A stretch of 64,000 nt of DNA from Guptibacillus hwajinpoensis (GCF_001039475.1 NZ_LELK01000004.1:960330-1024329); one strand, 5' to 3'; positions 7,910 to 17,276 are shown, counted from the first letter of the stretch. Program-made: numbers and translations. The notes: a model not told the origin generated them from the letters alone.

Positions 7910-8899
7910 ATGGCTACAATTGCTGATGTCGCAAAGTATACAGGTTTATCAAGTGCAACTGTGTCACGCGTCATTAATGATTATCCACACGTATCTGAAG
8001 ACAAGCGCAAGTTAGTACATGATGCAATGAAAGAGCTTGGGTATTTTCCCAACACATCTGCTAGAAATCTACGTAATCGCAAGACGAATGTAGTAGCTGT
8101 CTTAATTCCAAGATTGACTAATCCATTTTTCACTTTAATCCTAGATGGAATTGAGAGAGTAGCTGAAGCAAATGGGTTTCAGCTGATTATCTGTCAGACT
8201 AAATCAAGTAAGAAGAAGGAAATTGACTTTCTTAACTTGCTCCAAACAAAACAAGTTGATGGCGTTATTTTTACTTCTATTGAAAATGAGTGGGAGTATA
8301 TTCAGCCTTATACAGCATATGGACCAATTATCTTGTGCAATGAATACCATCACGAAGCGACTGTTCCAATGGTTCGTCTGGATCAGATACAGGGTAGCTA
8401 TTTAGGTACTCGGCATCTGATAGAGAAAGGCCACAAGAAAATCGCATACTGCATGGGCTCAACGAGTGGCTTGTCCTTTGACAGACGCCTTGGATTCTTC
8501 AAAGCGATAGAAGAAGCTGGAATTGACATGAAGTCAGATTGGATCTTCCGTGATACATACACGATGGAAGATGGTAAACGAGTATTTCAGCAAATCCTTC
8601 AGCTTTCCGATCGACCAACTGCTATTTTTACTGGTGGGGACGAGGTTGCATCAGCAATGGTGAAGGAAGCTAGAACACATGGTCTTCATGTACCGCGGGA
8701 TATAGCTATTCTCGGTTTTGATGATCAACCGATCGCGAGTTTAATTGAACCAGAACTAACAACCATCTATCAACCAGGTGACGAAATCGGCGCAAGAGCG
8801 ATGACCGTTTTCATTGAGTGTTTGAATGGTATACGGGAACGAATGAGTCAAGCCGTTATTGAACTGCCTCTATCACTAGTTATTCGTGATTCAACATAA
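7910..8899 (+). CDS. LacI/GalR family transcriptional regulator
   Basis: The 329-residue protein has an N-terminal LacI helix-turn-helix and hinge (ATIADVAKYTGLSSATVSRV, then NTSARNLR) and a periplasmic-binding-protein-like effector domain (AVLIPRLTNPFFTLIL to the end, with GHKKIAYCMG and AILGFDDQPIA). It most likely represses the sugar uptake and catabolic operon downstream and itself. The operator TGWAATCGATTWCA occurs twice before this gene and twice before the binding-protein gene. The central CG within AT-rich arms is standard for LacI-family sites. The effector is unknown and should be the imported sugar or its 3-keto or phosphate derivative. Confidence 0.92.
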   Translation: MATIADVAKYTGLSSATVSRVINDYPHVSEDKRKLVHDAMKELGYFPNTSARNLRNRKTNVVAVLIPRLTNPFFTLILDGIERVAEANGFQLIICQTKSSKKKEIDFLNLLQTKQVDGVIFTSIENEWEYIQPYTAYGPIILCNEYHHEATVPMVRLDQIQGSYLGTRHLIEKGHKKIAYCMGSTSGLSFDRRLGFFKAIEEAGIDMKSDWIFRDTYTMEDGKRVFQQILQLSDRPTAIFTGGDEVASAMVKEARTHGLHVPRDIAILGFDDQPIASLIEPELTTIYQPGDEIGARAMTVFIECLNGIRERMSQAVIELPLSLVIRDST

Positions 8900-8908
8900 T
8901 AACAACAT

Positions 8909-8960
8909 TGTAAGCGCTATCTTTATTGTAATCGATTACAACTTATTGAAATCGATTACA
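8909..8960 (+). promoter_or_regulatory. cre site plus two LacI-type operators before the ABC operon
   Basis: TGTAAGCGCTATCT (8909-8922) fits the cre consensus at every position, suggesting CcpA control. It is followed by TGTAATCGATTACA (8927-8940) and TGAAATCGATTACA (8947-8960), spaced 20 bp centre to centre, so two turns apart on the same helix face. They match the operators at 7840-7867. I cannot pick a single confident -35/-10 pair here. Confidence 0.8.
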
Positions 8961-8986
8961 ACCAAACTTAAGGGGGACAAACTGTT

Positions 8987-10303
8987 ATGAGAATTTTGAA
9001 GAATAGTAAGCTTCTTTTTATCGTATTGGCTCTAATTCTAGTACTATCTGCCTGTAGCTCTTCAAACAATTCATCTTCAAACAGCAACACTAATTCAGGA
9101 GACGAAAATGCGAGTTCTGGAGAAGGAGAAAAGGTCACAATCGTTTATGCACGTGGTAAAGATGCAACAGGTGCAACTGATGCGATGATTGAAGAATTTG
9201 AGAAACAGAATCCTAATATCGATGTAGAATTCCGTGAAATGCCAACTGATACAGGTGCACAACACGATGCATATGTAACGATGCTGAACGCAGAATCATC
9301 TGAGATTGATGTATTCGATATCGATGTAATCTGGCCAGCTGAGTTCGCACAAGCAGGTTATGTATTACCTCTTGATCGCTTCATCCAGAAAGATAGCATT
9401 AACATGGACGACTATAACCAGGGTCCAGTTTCTGCAGCAACATTTAATGGTAAGCAGTGGGCAATGCCGAAGTTTATTGATGCAGGTATGCTGTTCTACC
9501 GTACTGATTTAGTGTCTGAAGCTCCAAAAACATGGGACGATCTTATGACTCAAGCTTCTGAACTAAAAGGTCAAGATGGTACGAAGTTTGGTTACCTTAT
9601 GCAAGCGAAGCAATATGAAGGTCTTGTTACAAATGCTGTAGAATTCGTAGCTTCTTATGGTGGCGCGTTCATCGATGAGAATGGCGAAGTTGTAATCAAT
9701 AGCCCTGAAGCAATTAAAGGACTTTCTAAGTTGGTTGAAATTGCAAACTCAGATTTCGTTCCAGGAAACATTAACACGTTCACTGAAGTAGAATCTCACA
9801 CTGCATTTATTGAAGGTCAATCTCCATTTATCCGTAACTGGCCTTACCAGTACGCACTTGCTAATGATGAAGAGCAATCTAAAATTGTTGGTAACGTAGA
9901 AGTAGCTCCTCTTCCTGAAGGTGACGCAGGTTCTGCAGCGGCTCTTGGTGGTTGGATGTCAGCTATCAACAACTTCTCTGAGCATCCACAAGAAGCTTGG
10001 GAACTATTGAAGTTCATGACTAGTGAAGAAGGACAGAAAATTGATGCAATTGTAGGTTCACACGCACCAACACTTCCAGCTCTATTCGATGACCAAGAAA
10101 TCATTGATGCAAACCCATTCTTTGGTGAAGAAGGGTTCCAAACTGCTCTTGAAGCAGCTGTTTCCCGACCAGTAGCACCGAACTATCCTGAAATTTCTGA
10201 AATCATTCAAATCCATGTATCAAAAGCAATCGCAGGAGAAGAAACACCTGAAGAAGCTGCTGCTGCAATGGAGAAAGAAATGAATGAGAAATTAGAAAAG
10301 TAA
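8987..10303 (+). CDS. ABC sugar transporter, extracellular solute-binding lipoprotein
   Basis: A 438-residue family 1 (MalE/UgpB-like) binding protein anchored to the outer face of the membrane. It has a lipoprotein signal with lipobox LSAC near residues 19-22, followed by a Ser/Asn-rich linker. The mature part shows DVFDIDVIWPAEFAQAG, AMPKFIDAGMLFYRTD, GGAFIDENGEVV and ALGGWMSAINNFSEHP, characteristic of the oligosaccharide-binding class. It is the first gene of an operon with two permeases and catabolic genes, under a cre site and paired operators. A hairpin follows the stop codon, probably to raise its mRNA level over the permeases. Confidence 0.92.
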   Translation: MRILKNSKLLFIVLALILVLSACSSSNNSSSNSNTNSGDENASSGEGEKVTIVYARGKDATGATDAMIEEFEKQNPNIDVEFREMPTDTGAQHDAYVTMLNAESSEIDVFDIDVIWPAEFAQAGYVLPLDRFIQKDSINMDDYNQGPVSAATFNGKQWAMPKFIDAGMLFYRTDLVSEAPKTWDDLMTQASELKGQDGTKFGYLMQAKQYEGLVTNAVEFVASYGGAFIDENGEVVINSPEAIKGLSKLVEIANSDFVPGNINTFTEVESHTAFIEGQSPFIRNWPYQYALANDEEQSKIVGNVEVAPLPEGDAGSAAALGGWMSAINNFSEHPQEAWELLKFMTSEEGQKIDAIVGSHAPTLPALFDDQEIIDANPFFGEEGFQTALEAAVSRPVAPNYPEISEIIQIHVSKAIAGEETPEEAAAAMEKEMNEKLEK

Positions 10304-10313
10304 ATGTGATATA

Positions 10314-10346
10314 CATTAGCCTTCTAACCGAAGGCTAATGTTTTTT
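10314..10346 (+). terminator. Intercistronic hairpin after the binding-protein gene
   Basis: CATTAGCCTTC (10314-10324) pairs perfectly with GAAGGCTAATG (10330-10340) around TAACC, followed by six T. The position between a binding-protein gene and its permease genes is typical of a leaky terminator or mRNA-stabilising stem that lowers permease expression relative to the binding protein. Confidence 0.8.
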
Positions 10347-10366
10347 CCTAAGAGAGGAGCGGTGGT

Positions 10367-11710
10367 ATGCAAACGGAAATCGATCCGAAAGAGCCGATCA
10401 AAGTTGAGAAGCGGCCTAAGAAGAAGAAGAAGAATGATTCTGTTGTAGGTTACTTACTTGTAGCGCCAGCACTTATCCTAATTCTAGCCATTTCCATTTG
10501 GCCAGTTATTCAATCCTTTTATTTTAGTCTTTTCGACCTTCAGCTCAATGAGCCGACTAAATCAGAAGTTCATCTAGATTACCAAATCGATTTAGATCGT
10601 TATTTACAGAACTTCCCTTTTCTAGTCGGAGCCATTGACTCTGAAATTGATAAAGGTAATTCAAGTGAGGAATTAACAACGATTAAATCAACGCTTGAGA
10701 ACCTCGATGAAGGTATTAAAGAAAAGCCTGAAGCACAAGAGAACTACGACACAATTAATGCAAAATTAGATAACTTTGAGAATATCCCAGCCGACATGAA
10801 GTATATTGAAATCGAAGAAGATGTTGCACAAGAATTTACTACGTCTGTTAAAGAAATTAATGCTGATTTAAGAACGATTAACGAGAACGGCAATCTAGAA
10901 CAAGGTGACAAAATCGTTGGGTTATCATCAGCACTTACTGAGATTGTGGTAGAGCCTAACTTTGTCGGATTTGAACACTATAAAGAGAATTTAACTGACC
11001 AACGGATGTGGCGCTCTCTTTGGAACACAAGCGTGTTTACATTTATCTCCGTGTTAGCAGAGCTTATTCTTGGTCTTGCTATTGCCCTCCTTATTAACAA
11101 AGCTTTCCTTGGAAGAGGATTAATTCGAGCGAGTATTCTTATTCCATGGGCGATCCCGACTGCAGTTGCGGCCCTTATGTGGAAGTTTCTATATGATGGT
11201 CAAAACGGGATTGTCGCAAAGCTATTTGAAGATGTTGGACTTGTTGACAGAATGGCGATGCTATTAACAACTGATACAGGTGCGATGTTCTCTGTTATCT
11301 TTGCGGATGTTTGGAAGACAACGCCATATATGGCATTACTTCTTCTTGCAGGATTACAGACAATATCTGGATCCCTTTATGAAGCAGCATCCATTGATGG
11401 AGCAAATAAATGGAAGCAGTTTGTTACGATTACGTTGCCGCTACTGAAATCAAGCCTTCTTGTAGCTCTATTATTCCGTACGCTTGATGCATTCCGAGTG
11501 TTCGACTTAATTTACGTATTAACTGGTGGAGGTCCAGCGAACTCAACTGAAACCATATCCATGTACGCTTATACCCTTATGTTTAAGCAAACGAACTTTG
11601 GAGAGGGATCAGCTATTTCAGTTGTCGTCTTTATCTGTGTGGCCATCATTTCAGGAATCTTTATTAAACTTCTTGGATCTGATTTGATCAAAGATGGTTC
11701 TGGAAAATAA
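10367..11710 (+). CDS. ABC sugar permease, MalF type, with a large extracytoplasmic insert
   Basis: A 447-residue membrane subunit, against about 290-310 for usual Gram-positive relatives. A Lys-rich N-terminus (residues 16-22) leads into helix 1 (about 27-52). Then comes an insert of about 140 charged, mainly helical residues (about 58-197), before the conserved NFVGFEHYKENL where the family sequence resumes. Later segments include WAIPTAVAALMWKFLYD and the EAA loop YEAASIDGANKWKQF that docks the ATPase. The insert lies outside the cell by topology, in the place of the MalF P2 domain, and may contact the binding protein. It pairs with the next gene; no ATPase gene is present. Confidence 0.9.
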   Translation: MQTEIDPKEPIKVEKRPKKKKKNDSVVGYLLVAPALILILAISIWPVIQSFYFSLFDLQLNEPTKSEVHLDYQIDLDRYLQNFPFLVGAIDSEIDKGNSSEELTTIKSTLENLDEGIKEKPEAQENYDTINAKLDNFENIPADMKYIEIEEDVAQEFTTSVKEINADLRTINENGNLEQGDKIVGLSSALTEIVVEPNFVGFEHYKENLTDQRMWRSLWNTSVFTFISVLAELILGLAIALLINKAFLGRGLIRASILIPWAIPTAVAALMWKFLYDGQNGIVAKLFEDVGLVDRMAMLLTTDTGAMFSVIFADVWKTTPYMALLLLAGLQTISGSLYEAASIDGANKWKQFVTITLPLLKSSLLVALLFRTLDAFRVFDLIYVLTGGGPANSTETISMYAYTLMFKQTNFGEGSAISVVVFICVAIISGIFIKLLGSDLIKDGSGK

Positions 11711-11749
11711 TGATAATGTATTTTATGATGAAGAAGGAGGGTCTGCCAG

Positions 11750-12577
11750 ATGAATAAGAAAGCTGGACCGATGTTTTATGTTTTTCTAGTCGTGTTTGTT
11801 TTCTTGGTTATGTTTCCATTTCTATGGATGCTTGCAAGCTCGATTAAGCCGCTGTCTGAGCTATTTGGAGACAGAGCGTTCAATCCATTCACATCGAACC
11901 CAACACTACAAAACTATGTATCCGTTTTCGTAGATTATCCGTTCATGCGCTATCTTTGGAATAGTACTGTTGTCGCTACGATTACAACCGTTTATACCGT
12001 TCTTGTAGCATCTTTCGCAGCTTATGCGATTGCGCGTCTTAATTTTAAAGGAAAACCAATTATTCTTGGAGTGGTCCTTTCAGTATCGATGTTTCCACAG
12101 GTTGCAACGATTTCACCAATCTACATCTTTCTTAAAAACTTAGGTCTTACGAATAGCTACCTGGGACTTATTATCCCGTATACGACAATCACGCTTCCAT
12201 TATCCATTTGGTTACTCGTGACGTTCTTTAGAAAAATTCCATTTGATCTTGAAGAAGCAGCAAGAATTGATGGTGCATCACTATGGCAAACGTATTGGAA
12301 AGTCATTATGCCGCTAGCGGTACCAGGGATTTTCACAACAGCTATACTCGTGTTTATCGCTGCATGGAACGAATTTCTCTTTGCCCTTACGATCAACACA
12401 GCTGATAAGTTCAAAACCGTACCAGTCGGAATTGCTCTATTCCAGGGACAATATACAATTCCATGGGGCGAGATCTCAGCAGCAACTGTTGTTGTAACGG
12501 TTCCGCTTGTTATTATGGTACTCATTTTCCAACGTAGAATTGTTTCTGGCTTAACATCAGGTTCAGTAAAAGAATAG
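11750..12577 (+). CDS. ABC sugar permease, MalG type
   Basis: A 275-residue carbohydrate permease of the MalG class with six predicted membrane helices. It shows the N-terminal [26 protein letters not shown], and the EAA loop [22 protein letters not shown], ending with [25 protein letters not shown] precedes ATG 11750. It forms the heterodimeric channel with the MalF-type subunit just upstream. As the operon lacks an ATP-binding subunit, a shared MsmX-type ATPase encoded elsewhere is expected, as in B. subtilis. Confidence 0.93.
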   Translation: MNKKAGPMFYVFLVVFVFLVMFPFLWMLASSIKPLSELFGDRAFNPFTSNPTLQNYVSVFVDYPFMRYLWNSTVVATITTVYTVLVASFAAYAIARLNFKGKPIILGVVLSVSMFPQVATISPIYIFLKNLGLTNSYLGLIIPYTTITLPLSIWLLVTFFRKIPFDLEEAARIDGASLWQTYWKVIMPLAVPGIFTTAILVFIAAWNEFLFALTINTADKFKTVPVGIALFQGQYTIPWGEISAATVVVTVPLVIMVLIFQRRIVSGLTSGSVKE

Positions 12578-12597
12578 ATATAATAGGAGTGGATCAT

Positions 12598-13317
12598 ATG
12601 CTTAACGTTACTGTATGGAATGAAAATCGACACGAACAAAAAAGTGAAGAAGTAAGAAGTGTCTATCCGAACGGCATTCATGGAGCGATTGCTGAATTTA
12701 TGAAAGAAGATTTCGAAGTAAGAACAGCGACGCTAGACGAGCCAGAACACGGTTTATCAGAAGAAGTATTAAATAGTACCGATGTTCTTCTTTGGTGGGG
12801 CCATATTGCCCATGAAGAGGTATCAGATGAAATTGTTGAACGTGTTCATCAGCGCGTTCTTGATGGAATGGGTCTCATCGTACTTCACTCAGGTCACTTC
12901 TCCAAAATCTTCAAAAAGCTAATGGGGACAGGCTGTGATCTCAAGTGGCGTGAAGCGGATGAGAAGGAAAGAATGTGGGTTATCGATCCTACTCACCCTA
13001 TTGCAGAAGGAATTGGAGAGAAGATCGAACTTGAAAAAGAAGAAATGTATGGAGAGCATTTTGATATTCCTGCGCCGGACGAGCTTGTATTTGTTAGCTG
13101 GTTCGAAGGCGGAGAGGTTTTCAGAAGCGGTTGTACATATAAACGTGGACAAGGCAAAGTATTCTACTTCAGACCTGGACACGAAACGTACCCGACTTAT
13201 TATCACAAAGATATTCAGAGAGTGATGAAGAACGCTGTTGCTTGGGCAAAGCCTACAACAATAGCAAAGCCAGTCTATGGAAATGCAAAACCACTCGAAA
13301 CTATTACATCTAAATAA
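12598..13317 (+). CDS. ThuA-like trehalose utilization family protein
   Basis: A 239-residue protein of the ThuA family, a glutamine-amidotransferase-like flavodoxin fold. Visible features are [11 protein letters not shown] at the start, [29 protein letters not shown], and the C-terminal [19 protein letters not shown]. In rhizobia ThuA works with the dehydrogenase ThuB in oxidation of trehalose and related disaccharides to 3-keto forms. The ATG at 12598 is preferred because AGGAG lies 8 nt before it; the in-frame GTG 12589 overlaps that site. Its place beside Gfo/Idh/MocA genes supports a 3-keto-sugar route. Confidence 0.88.
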   Translation: MLNVTVWNENRHEQKSEEVRSVYPNGIHGAIAEFMKEDFEVRTATLDEPEHGLSEEVLNSTDVLLWWGHIAHEEVSDEIVERVHQRVLDGMGLIVLHSGHFSKIFKKLMGTGCDLKWREADEKERMWVIDPTHPIAEGIGEKIELEKEEMYGEHFDIPAPDELVFVSWFEGGEVFRSGCTYKRGQGKVFYFRPGHETYPTYYHKDIQRVMKNAVAWAKPTTIAKPVYGNAKPLETITSK

Positions 13318-13341
13318 AAGAAAGATAGAGGAGGAGAAACC

Positions 13342-14370
13342 ATGAAAAAACTACAAGTTGGTGTAATCGGATGCGGAAGCATCGCACAACATCGTCATCT
13401 TCCAGAATACGCAGCAAACAAACAAATAGAAGTTGCTGCTGTTTGTGACATCGTTAAAACGCGAGCTGATGAAATTGCGGCACTTTATGGAGCAGTCTCT
13501 TATGAAAGTGTGGAAGAATTGCTTCAGAACAAAGAAATTAATGCAGTGAGCGTATGTACGCCAAACTATTTGCACGCCCCGATTTCCATTGCTGCATTAA
13601 AAGCGGGTAAGCATGTTCTTTGTGAGAAGCCGATGGCAACCTCACGAGAAGATGCAGAACAGATGATTGAAGCAGCCCGAGAGAGCGGTAAGAAGCTAAT
13701 GATTGCTCATAACCAACGATTTGTGCCTTCCCACGCAAAAGCAAGAGAGATTCTAGCTAGTGGTGAAGTAGGGAAAGTCTATAGTTTCCGTACAGCTTTC
13801 GGTCATCCTGGACCAGAAGCATGGAGCGTTGATGGGAAAGATAGCTGGTTCTTCGAGAAAGAGAAGGCATTTATTGGAGCAATGGGAGATCTTGGTGTTC
13901 ACAAAACGGACCTTATTCGTTATGTACTAGGTGAAGAAATCGTAGAAGTAGGTTCTTTTGTTGAAACGAGTGCAAAGGAATTTGCAACGGTTGATGACAA
14001 TGCAGTTTGCATTTTGAAATCAGAAAGCGGCATCATTGGCACGCTTGCAGCAAGCTGGGCTTATACAGCAAAAGAAGATAACTCGACGATCATTTATGCT
14101 GAGAAAGCCATCTTACGACTTGAAGATGATCCAGTAAATTCACTAGTCGTTCAGTATCAAACAGGCGAAATTGTGAAGTATGAACTAGGTGGAATCCAAT
14201 CGAATGACGAAGGTGGTCAGTCGAATTCGCAGGTGATTGATCGTTTTGTAGATAGTATCGCTTCTGATAAAGAGTCACCTGTAAGTGGTCTTGAAGGAAT
14301 GAATTCACTTCAAGTTGTCCTAGCGGCTCTTGAATCAAATGAAACGAAGAAAATGATTAGTTTGAGGTGA
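13342..14370 (+). CDS. Gfo/Idh/MocA family oxidoreductase (first)
   Basis: A 342-residue NAD(P)-dependent sugar dehydrogenase. The N-terminal Rossmann motif is VGVIGCGSIAQHRHLPEY, followed by VSVCTPNYLHAP and the family's catalytic lysine region HVLCEKPMA (about residues 92-100). A second domain carries FIGAMGDLGVHKTDLIRY with the likely catalytic histidine. GAGGAGGAG precedes the start. It is 24 nt after the ThuA gene and only 4 nt before a second family member, so it is operonic. It probably oxidises or reduces a glycoside or sugar at C3 or C1; ThuB-type function is an inference. Confidence 0.9.
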   Translation: MKKLQVGVIGCGSIAQHRHLPEYAANKQIEVAAVCDIVKTRADEIAALYGAVSYESVEELLQNKEINAVSVCTPNYLHAPISIAALKAGKHVLCEKPMATSREDAEQMIEAARESGKKLMIAHNQRFVPSHAKAREILASGEVGKVYSFRTAFGHPGPEAWSVDGKDSWFFEKEKAFIGAMGDLGVHKTDLIRYVLGEEIVEVGSFVETSAKEFATVDDNAVCILKSESGIIGTLAASWAYTAKEDNSTIIYAEKAILRLEDDPVNSLVVQYQTGEIVKYELGGIQSNDEGGQSNSQVIDRFVDSIASDKESPVSGLEGMNSLQVVLAALESNETKKMISLR

Positions 14371-14374
14371 TTAC

Positions 14375-15412
14375 GTGACTAAATTACGAATGGGAATTAT
14401 CGGGTCTGGTGGAATCGCTCAGTCACGTCATATCCCTTCATACCAACAACTCACTGAACAGGTAGAGTTGTTTGGTGTTTATGACGTTGACTATGAGAGA
14501 GCAAAGGAAGCTTCAGTGTTATTTAACATCACAAATGTGTACGAGCAAGTGTCAGATATGCTAAAAGACGTAGATGCTGTAACGATTTGCACACCGAACA
14601 AATTCCATGCAGATCTTGCTGTTCAGGCGTTAGAAGCGGGCGTACATGTGCTTTGTGAGAAGCCTATGGCGATGAGCGTAGAAGAATGTGATCGTATGAT
14701 CGAAGCAGAAAAAGAGTCAGGAAAAGTCCTTTCGATCGCTTATCATTATCGTTTCATGAAAGAGCCGCGCGCAGCACATCAGGTTATTCAAGAAGGAGAA
14801 ATTGGCGATCCAATGGTAGCAAGAGTACAGGCGCTTCGCCGTCGTAAAGTACCAGGTTGGGGCGTATTTACGAATAAACAGCTACAAGGTGGCGGTAGCT
14901 TAATCGACTATGGTTGTCATTTTCTCGACTTAAGTATGTGGCTTATGGGAAATCCAAAGCCAGTAGAAGTATCAGGAACAACGTATAATCGATTAAGTAA
15001 AACGCCTGAACAAGTTAATTTATGGGGTGCTTTTGATCATGAGACATTCGATGTGGATGATCATGTGACGGCGTATATTAAATTTGATAACAATGTTTCG
15101 ATGCTATTTGAAACGTCGTGGTCAGCTAATATTGCAGAAGATAAAGAGTCAGTTAGTCTTTCTGGTAGCAATGGTGGCCTAGAGGTATTTCCGTTTCAAC
15201 TGAACCAAGCAAAGTATGGCATGCTGTTAAACAGCAGTAGCGAGTGGGTTCCCGGTGACGAAGATCCAGGACTGCCTCAGGCTGCAAACTTTGTAAACAG
15301 TTGTCTCGGTCTTGAGGAACCTATTGTGAGTTCAGAAGAAGCACGCACTGTTTCACAGGTGATTGAAGCAATCTATGAAAGCTGTGCTACAGGAAAAAGC
15401 GTTCAATTATAA
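14375..15412 (+). CDS. Gfo/Idh/MocA family oxidoreductase (second)
   Basis: A 345-residue paralogue of the preceding gene. It starts with GTG 14375, 4 nt after the previous stop, with GAGGTGA inside the upstream gene's end. The NAD-binding motif is MGIIGSGGIAQSRHIPSY and the catalytic-lysine segment is HVLCEKPMAMS. The second domain has GGGSLIDYGCHFLDLSMWLMG. Two different dehydrogenases of this family in one operon often act in sequence, one oxidising the glycoside to its 3-keto form and one reducing the released keto-sugar. Confidence 0.9.
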   Translation: MTKLRMGIIGSGGIAQSRHIPSYQQLTEQVELFGVYDVDYERAKEASVLFNITNVYEQVSDMLKDVDAVTICTPNKFHADLAVQALEAGVHVLCEKPMAMSVEECDRMIEAEKESGKVLSIAYHYRFMKEPRAAHQVIQEGEIGDPMVARVQALRRRKVPGWGVFTNKQLQGGGSLIDYGCHFLDLSMWLMGNPKPVEVSGTTYNRLSKTPEQVNLWGAFDHETFDVDDHVTAYIKFDNNVSMLFETSWSANIAEDKESVSLSGSNGGLEVFPFQLNQAKYGMLLNSSSEWVPGDEDPGLPQAANFVNSCLGLEEPIVSSEEARTVSQVIEAIYESCATGKSVQL

Positions 15413-15438
15413 TAACTAGAAAGTATAGGAGTGAGAAG

Positions 15439-16407
15439 ATGAAACTTGGCGTATTTACGGTTCTATTTTCGGATAAATCATTTGAAGAAATGCTCGATCA
15501 TGCGAAAGCATCCGGTCTAAAAGCGGTTGAGATTGGAACGGGAGGCTATCCTGGTAATGCTCATTGTAATGTTGATGAGTTGTTGGATAGCGAAGAAAAA
15601 CGCGCAGAATATCTTGAGAAAATACAGTCGAGAGGTCTAGAAATTAGTGCTTTTAGCTGTCATGGTAACCCTATTTCTCCTGATAAAGAGTTTGCACAGC
15701 AGTGTCACGATGCGTTCGTGAAAACAGTGAAGCTTGCTTCTCTTATGAATGTACCAGTCGTAAACTGTTTCTCAGGAACACCTGGTGATCATGAGGAAGC
15801 GAAGTTTCCGAATTGGCCAGTTACACCATGGCCTGCTGAGTATTCTGACGTACTAACGTGGCAGTGGGAAGAGAAGCTTGTTCCATATTGGAAAGAGTGG
15901 GGACAGTTTGCTAAAGATCACAATGTGAAGATCGGTCTTGAGCTTCATGGAGGATTCCTAGTACATACACCGTACACGATGTTGAAGCTTCGTGAACTTA
16001 CGTGTGATGCCGTTGGAGCGAACCTTGATCCAAGTCATATGTGGTGGCAGGGAATTGATCCTGTCGCAGCCATTAAGATTCTAGGTAAAGAGAATGCGAT
16101 TCATCATTTCCATGCGAAGGACACGTATATCGATCAAGATAATGTGAACATGCATGGATTAACAGATATGCAACCTTATGGAGAAGTGAAATCTCGCGCT
16201 TGGACGTTCAGATCTGTTGGCTGTGGCCACAGCAATCAAGAATGGTCGAATATGATGAGCGCACTTCGCATGTTTGGTTATGATCATGTGGTTAGTATTG
16301 AACACGAAGATCCACTGATGTCGATTGAAGAAGGTTTCCAGCGCGCTGTGAAGAACCTTCAATCTGTATTAATTGAAGACCAGCCAACTGAGATGTGGTG
16401 GGCTTAA
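15439..16407 (+). CDS. Sugar phosphate isomerase/epimerase (second)
   Basis: A 322-residue TIM-barrel enzyme of the xylose-isomerase-like family. The metal ligands expected of the family can be placed: Glu in KIGLELHGG, Asp/His in NLDPSHMWW, His in HHFHAKD and Glu in VSIEHED. Relatives commonly sit next to ThuA and Gfo/Idh/MocA genes and act on keto-sugars. It is the last gene of the operon starting at 8987 and is followed by a strong terminator. It differs in length and sequence from the 250-residue relative at 7028. Confidence 0.88.
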   Translation: MKLGVFTVLFSDKSFEEMLDHAKASGLKAVEIGTGGYPGNAHCNVDELLDSEEKRAEYLEKIQSRGLEISAFSCHGNPISPDKEFAQQCHDAFVKTVKLASLMNVPVVNCFSGTPGDHEEAKFPNWPVTPWPAEYSDVLTWQWEEKLVPYWKEWGQFAKDHNVKIGLELHGGFLVHTPYTMLKLRELTCDAVGANLDPSHMWWQGIDPVAAIKILGKENAIHHFHAKDTYIDQDNVNMHGLTDMQPYGEVKSRAWTFRSVGCGHSNQEWSNMMSALRMFGYDHVVSIEHEDPLMSIEEGFQRAVKNLQSVLIEDQPTEMWWA

Positions 16408-16414
16408 TAGTTAG

Positions 16415-16445
16415 AAAACCCCGTATCCATAGGATGCGGGGTTTT
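16415..16445. terminator. Bidirectional terminator between convergent genes
   Basis: AAAACCCCGTATCC pairs with GGATGCGGGGTTTT around ATA, with one internal mismatch. The A run on the left and T run on the right let it serve both the sugar operon and the minus-strand SDR gene. Confidence 0.88.
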
Positions 16446-16454
16446 CACTAGGTT

Positions 16455-17276
16455 TTATTCTGTTTCTTCTTTCCATTCCTTATCAATTAACATCTTACCT
16501 GGCCACGTATAAGCCATAATTCCTCCATCAGCTGTAATATCCTCACCTGTTACGTAGGAGCTATCGTCTGAAGCAAGGAAGAGAGCTACTTTGGCCATTT
16601 CATCTGGTCGACCTAGGCGTCCCATAGGAGTGACCCATTTATTCGCATCTCTAAACTTCTGACCCATCTCCTCATCTTTTGATCCTGCGAGCTTATCAAT
16701 TAACGGTGTTTCAATCGTTCCAGGAGAGATTGAATTTACTCTAATGCCTTGTCTAGCGTAATCAATTGCCATCGCTTTCGTAAAGTTTGTAATGCCACCT
16801 TTAGCTGCATTATAACCAGATCGATCAAGGTCAGCTGCTCGCCCTGACATAGAAGAAGTGTTAATGATTGAACCGCCATGATCAAGCATAAGTGGTATTA
16901 AGTATTTACTCGTTAAGAAAGTCCCGCGTAGGTCGACTGAAATAATACGGTCAAACAGTTCAACAGGATACTCGTGAACTTTTCCACCTTCTTGATCCAC
17001 ACCTGCGTTATTGAATAACACATCAATCGTGCCGTACTCTTCTTTTACTTGATTGGCAAAACGGGTGACGCTATCTTCATTAGAAACATCTAGTTGAAAC
17101 GGTTTAACGTTGCCTCCGTCTTTGTTTAATTCCTCTACTGTCTTATCCAGTTCTTCTGTATTAACATCTGCACATAGAACTGTCGCACCTTCTTTTGAGA
17201 AAAGCTCGACCGTTGCTTTCCCGATCCCTGTTGCAGAGCCAGTGACAACGGCAATTTTGTTTTGTAATCTATTCAT
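16455..17276 (-). CDS. SDR family dehydrogenase
   Basis: A 273-residue classical short-chain dehydrogenase/reductase. The cofactor motif is VVTGSATGIGKA, NNAGVD follows, and the catalytic Ser, Tyr and Lys lie in NTSSMSG and SGYNAAKGG. Asp after the second strand (LCADV) suggests preference for NAD over NADP. The C-terminus SDDSSYVTGEDITADGGIMAYTW is of the glucose-dehydrogenase/3-oxoacyl-reductase type. GAGGAGG lies before ATG 17276. It converges with the ABC operon and may help its pathway, but it has no copy of the LacI operator upstream that I can see. Confidence 0.88.
   Translation of the reverse strand: MNRLQNKIAVVTGSATGIGKATVELFSKEGATVLCADVNTEELDKTVEELNKDGGNVKPFQLDVSNEDSVTRFANQVKEEYGTIDVLFNNAGVDQEGGKVHEYPVELFDRIISVDLRGTFLTSKYLIPLMLDHGGSIINTSSMSGRAADLDRSGYNAAKGGITNFTKAMAIDYARQGIRVNSISPGTIETPLIDKLAGSKDEEMGQKFRDANKWVTPMGRLGRPDEMAKVALFLASDDSSYVTGEDITADGGIMAYTWPGKMLIDKEWKEETE

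Noticed and set aside
12157-12681. Long minus-strand frame antisense to the second permease gene
   Set aside because: It lies entirely opposite to conserved coding sequence, lacks a Shine-Dalgarno sequence and resembles no known protein.
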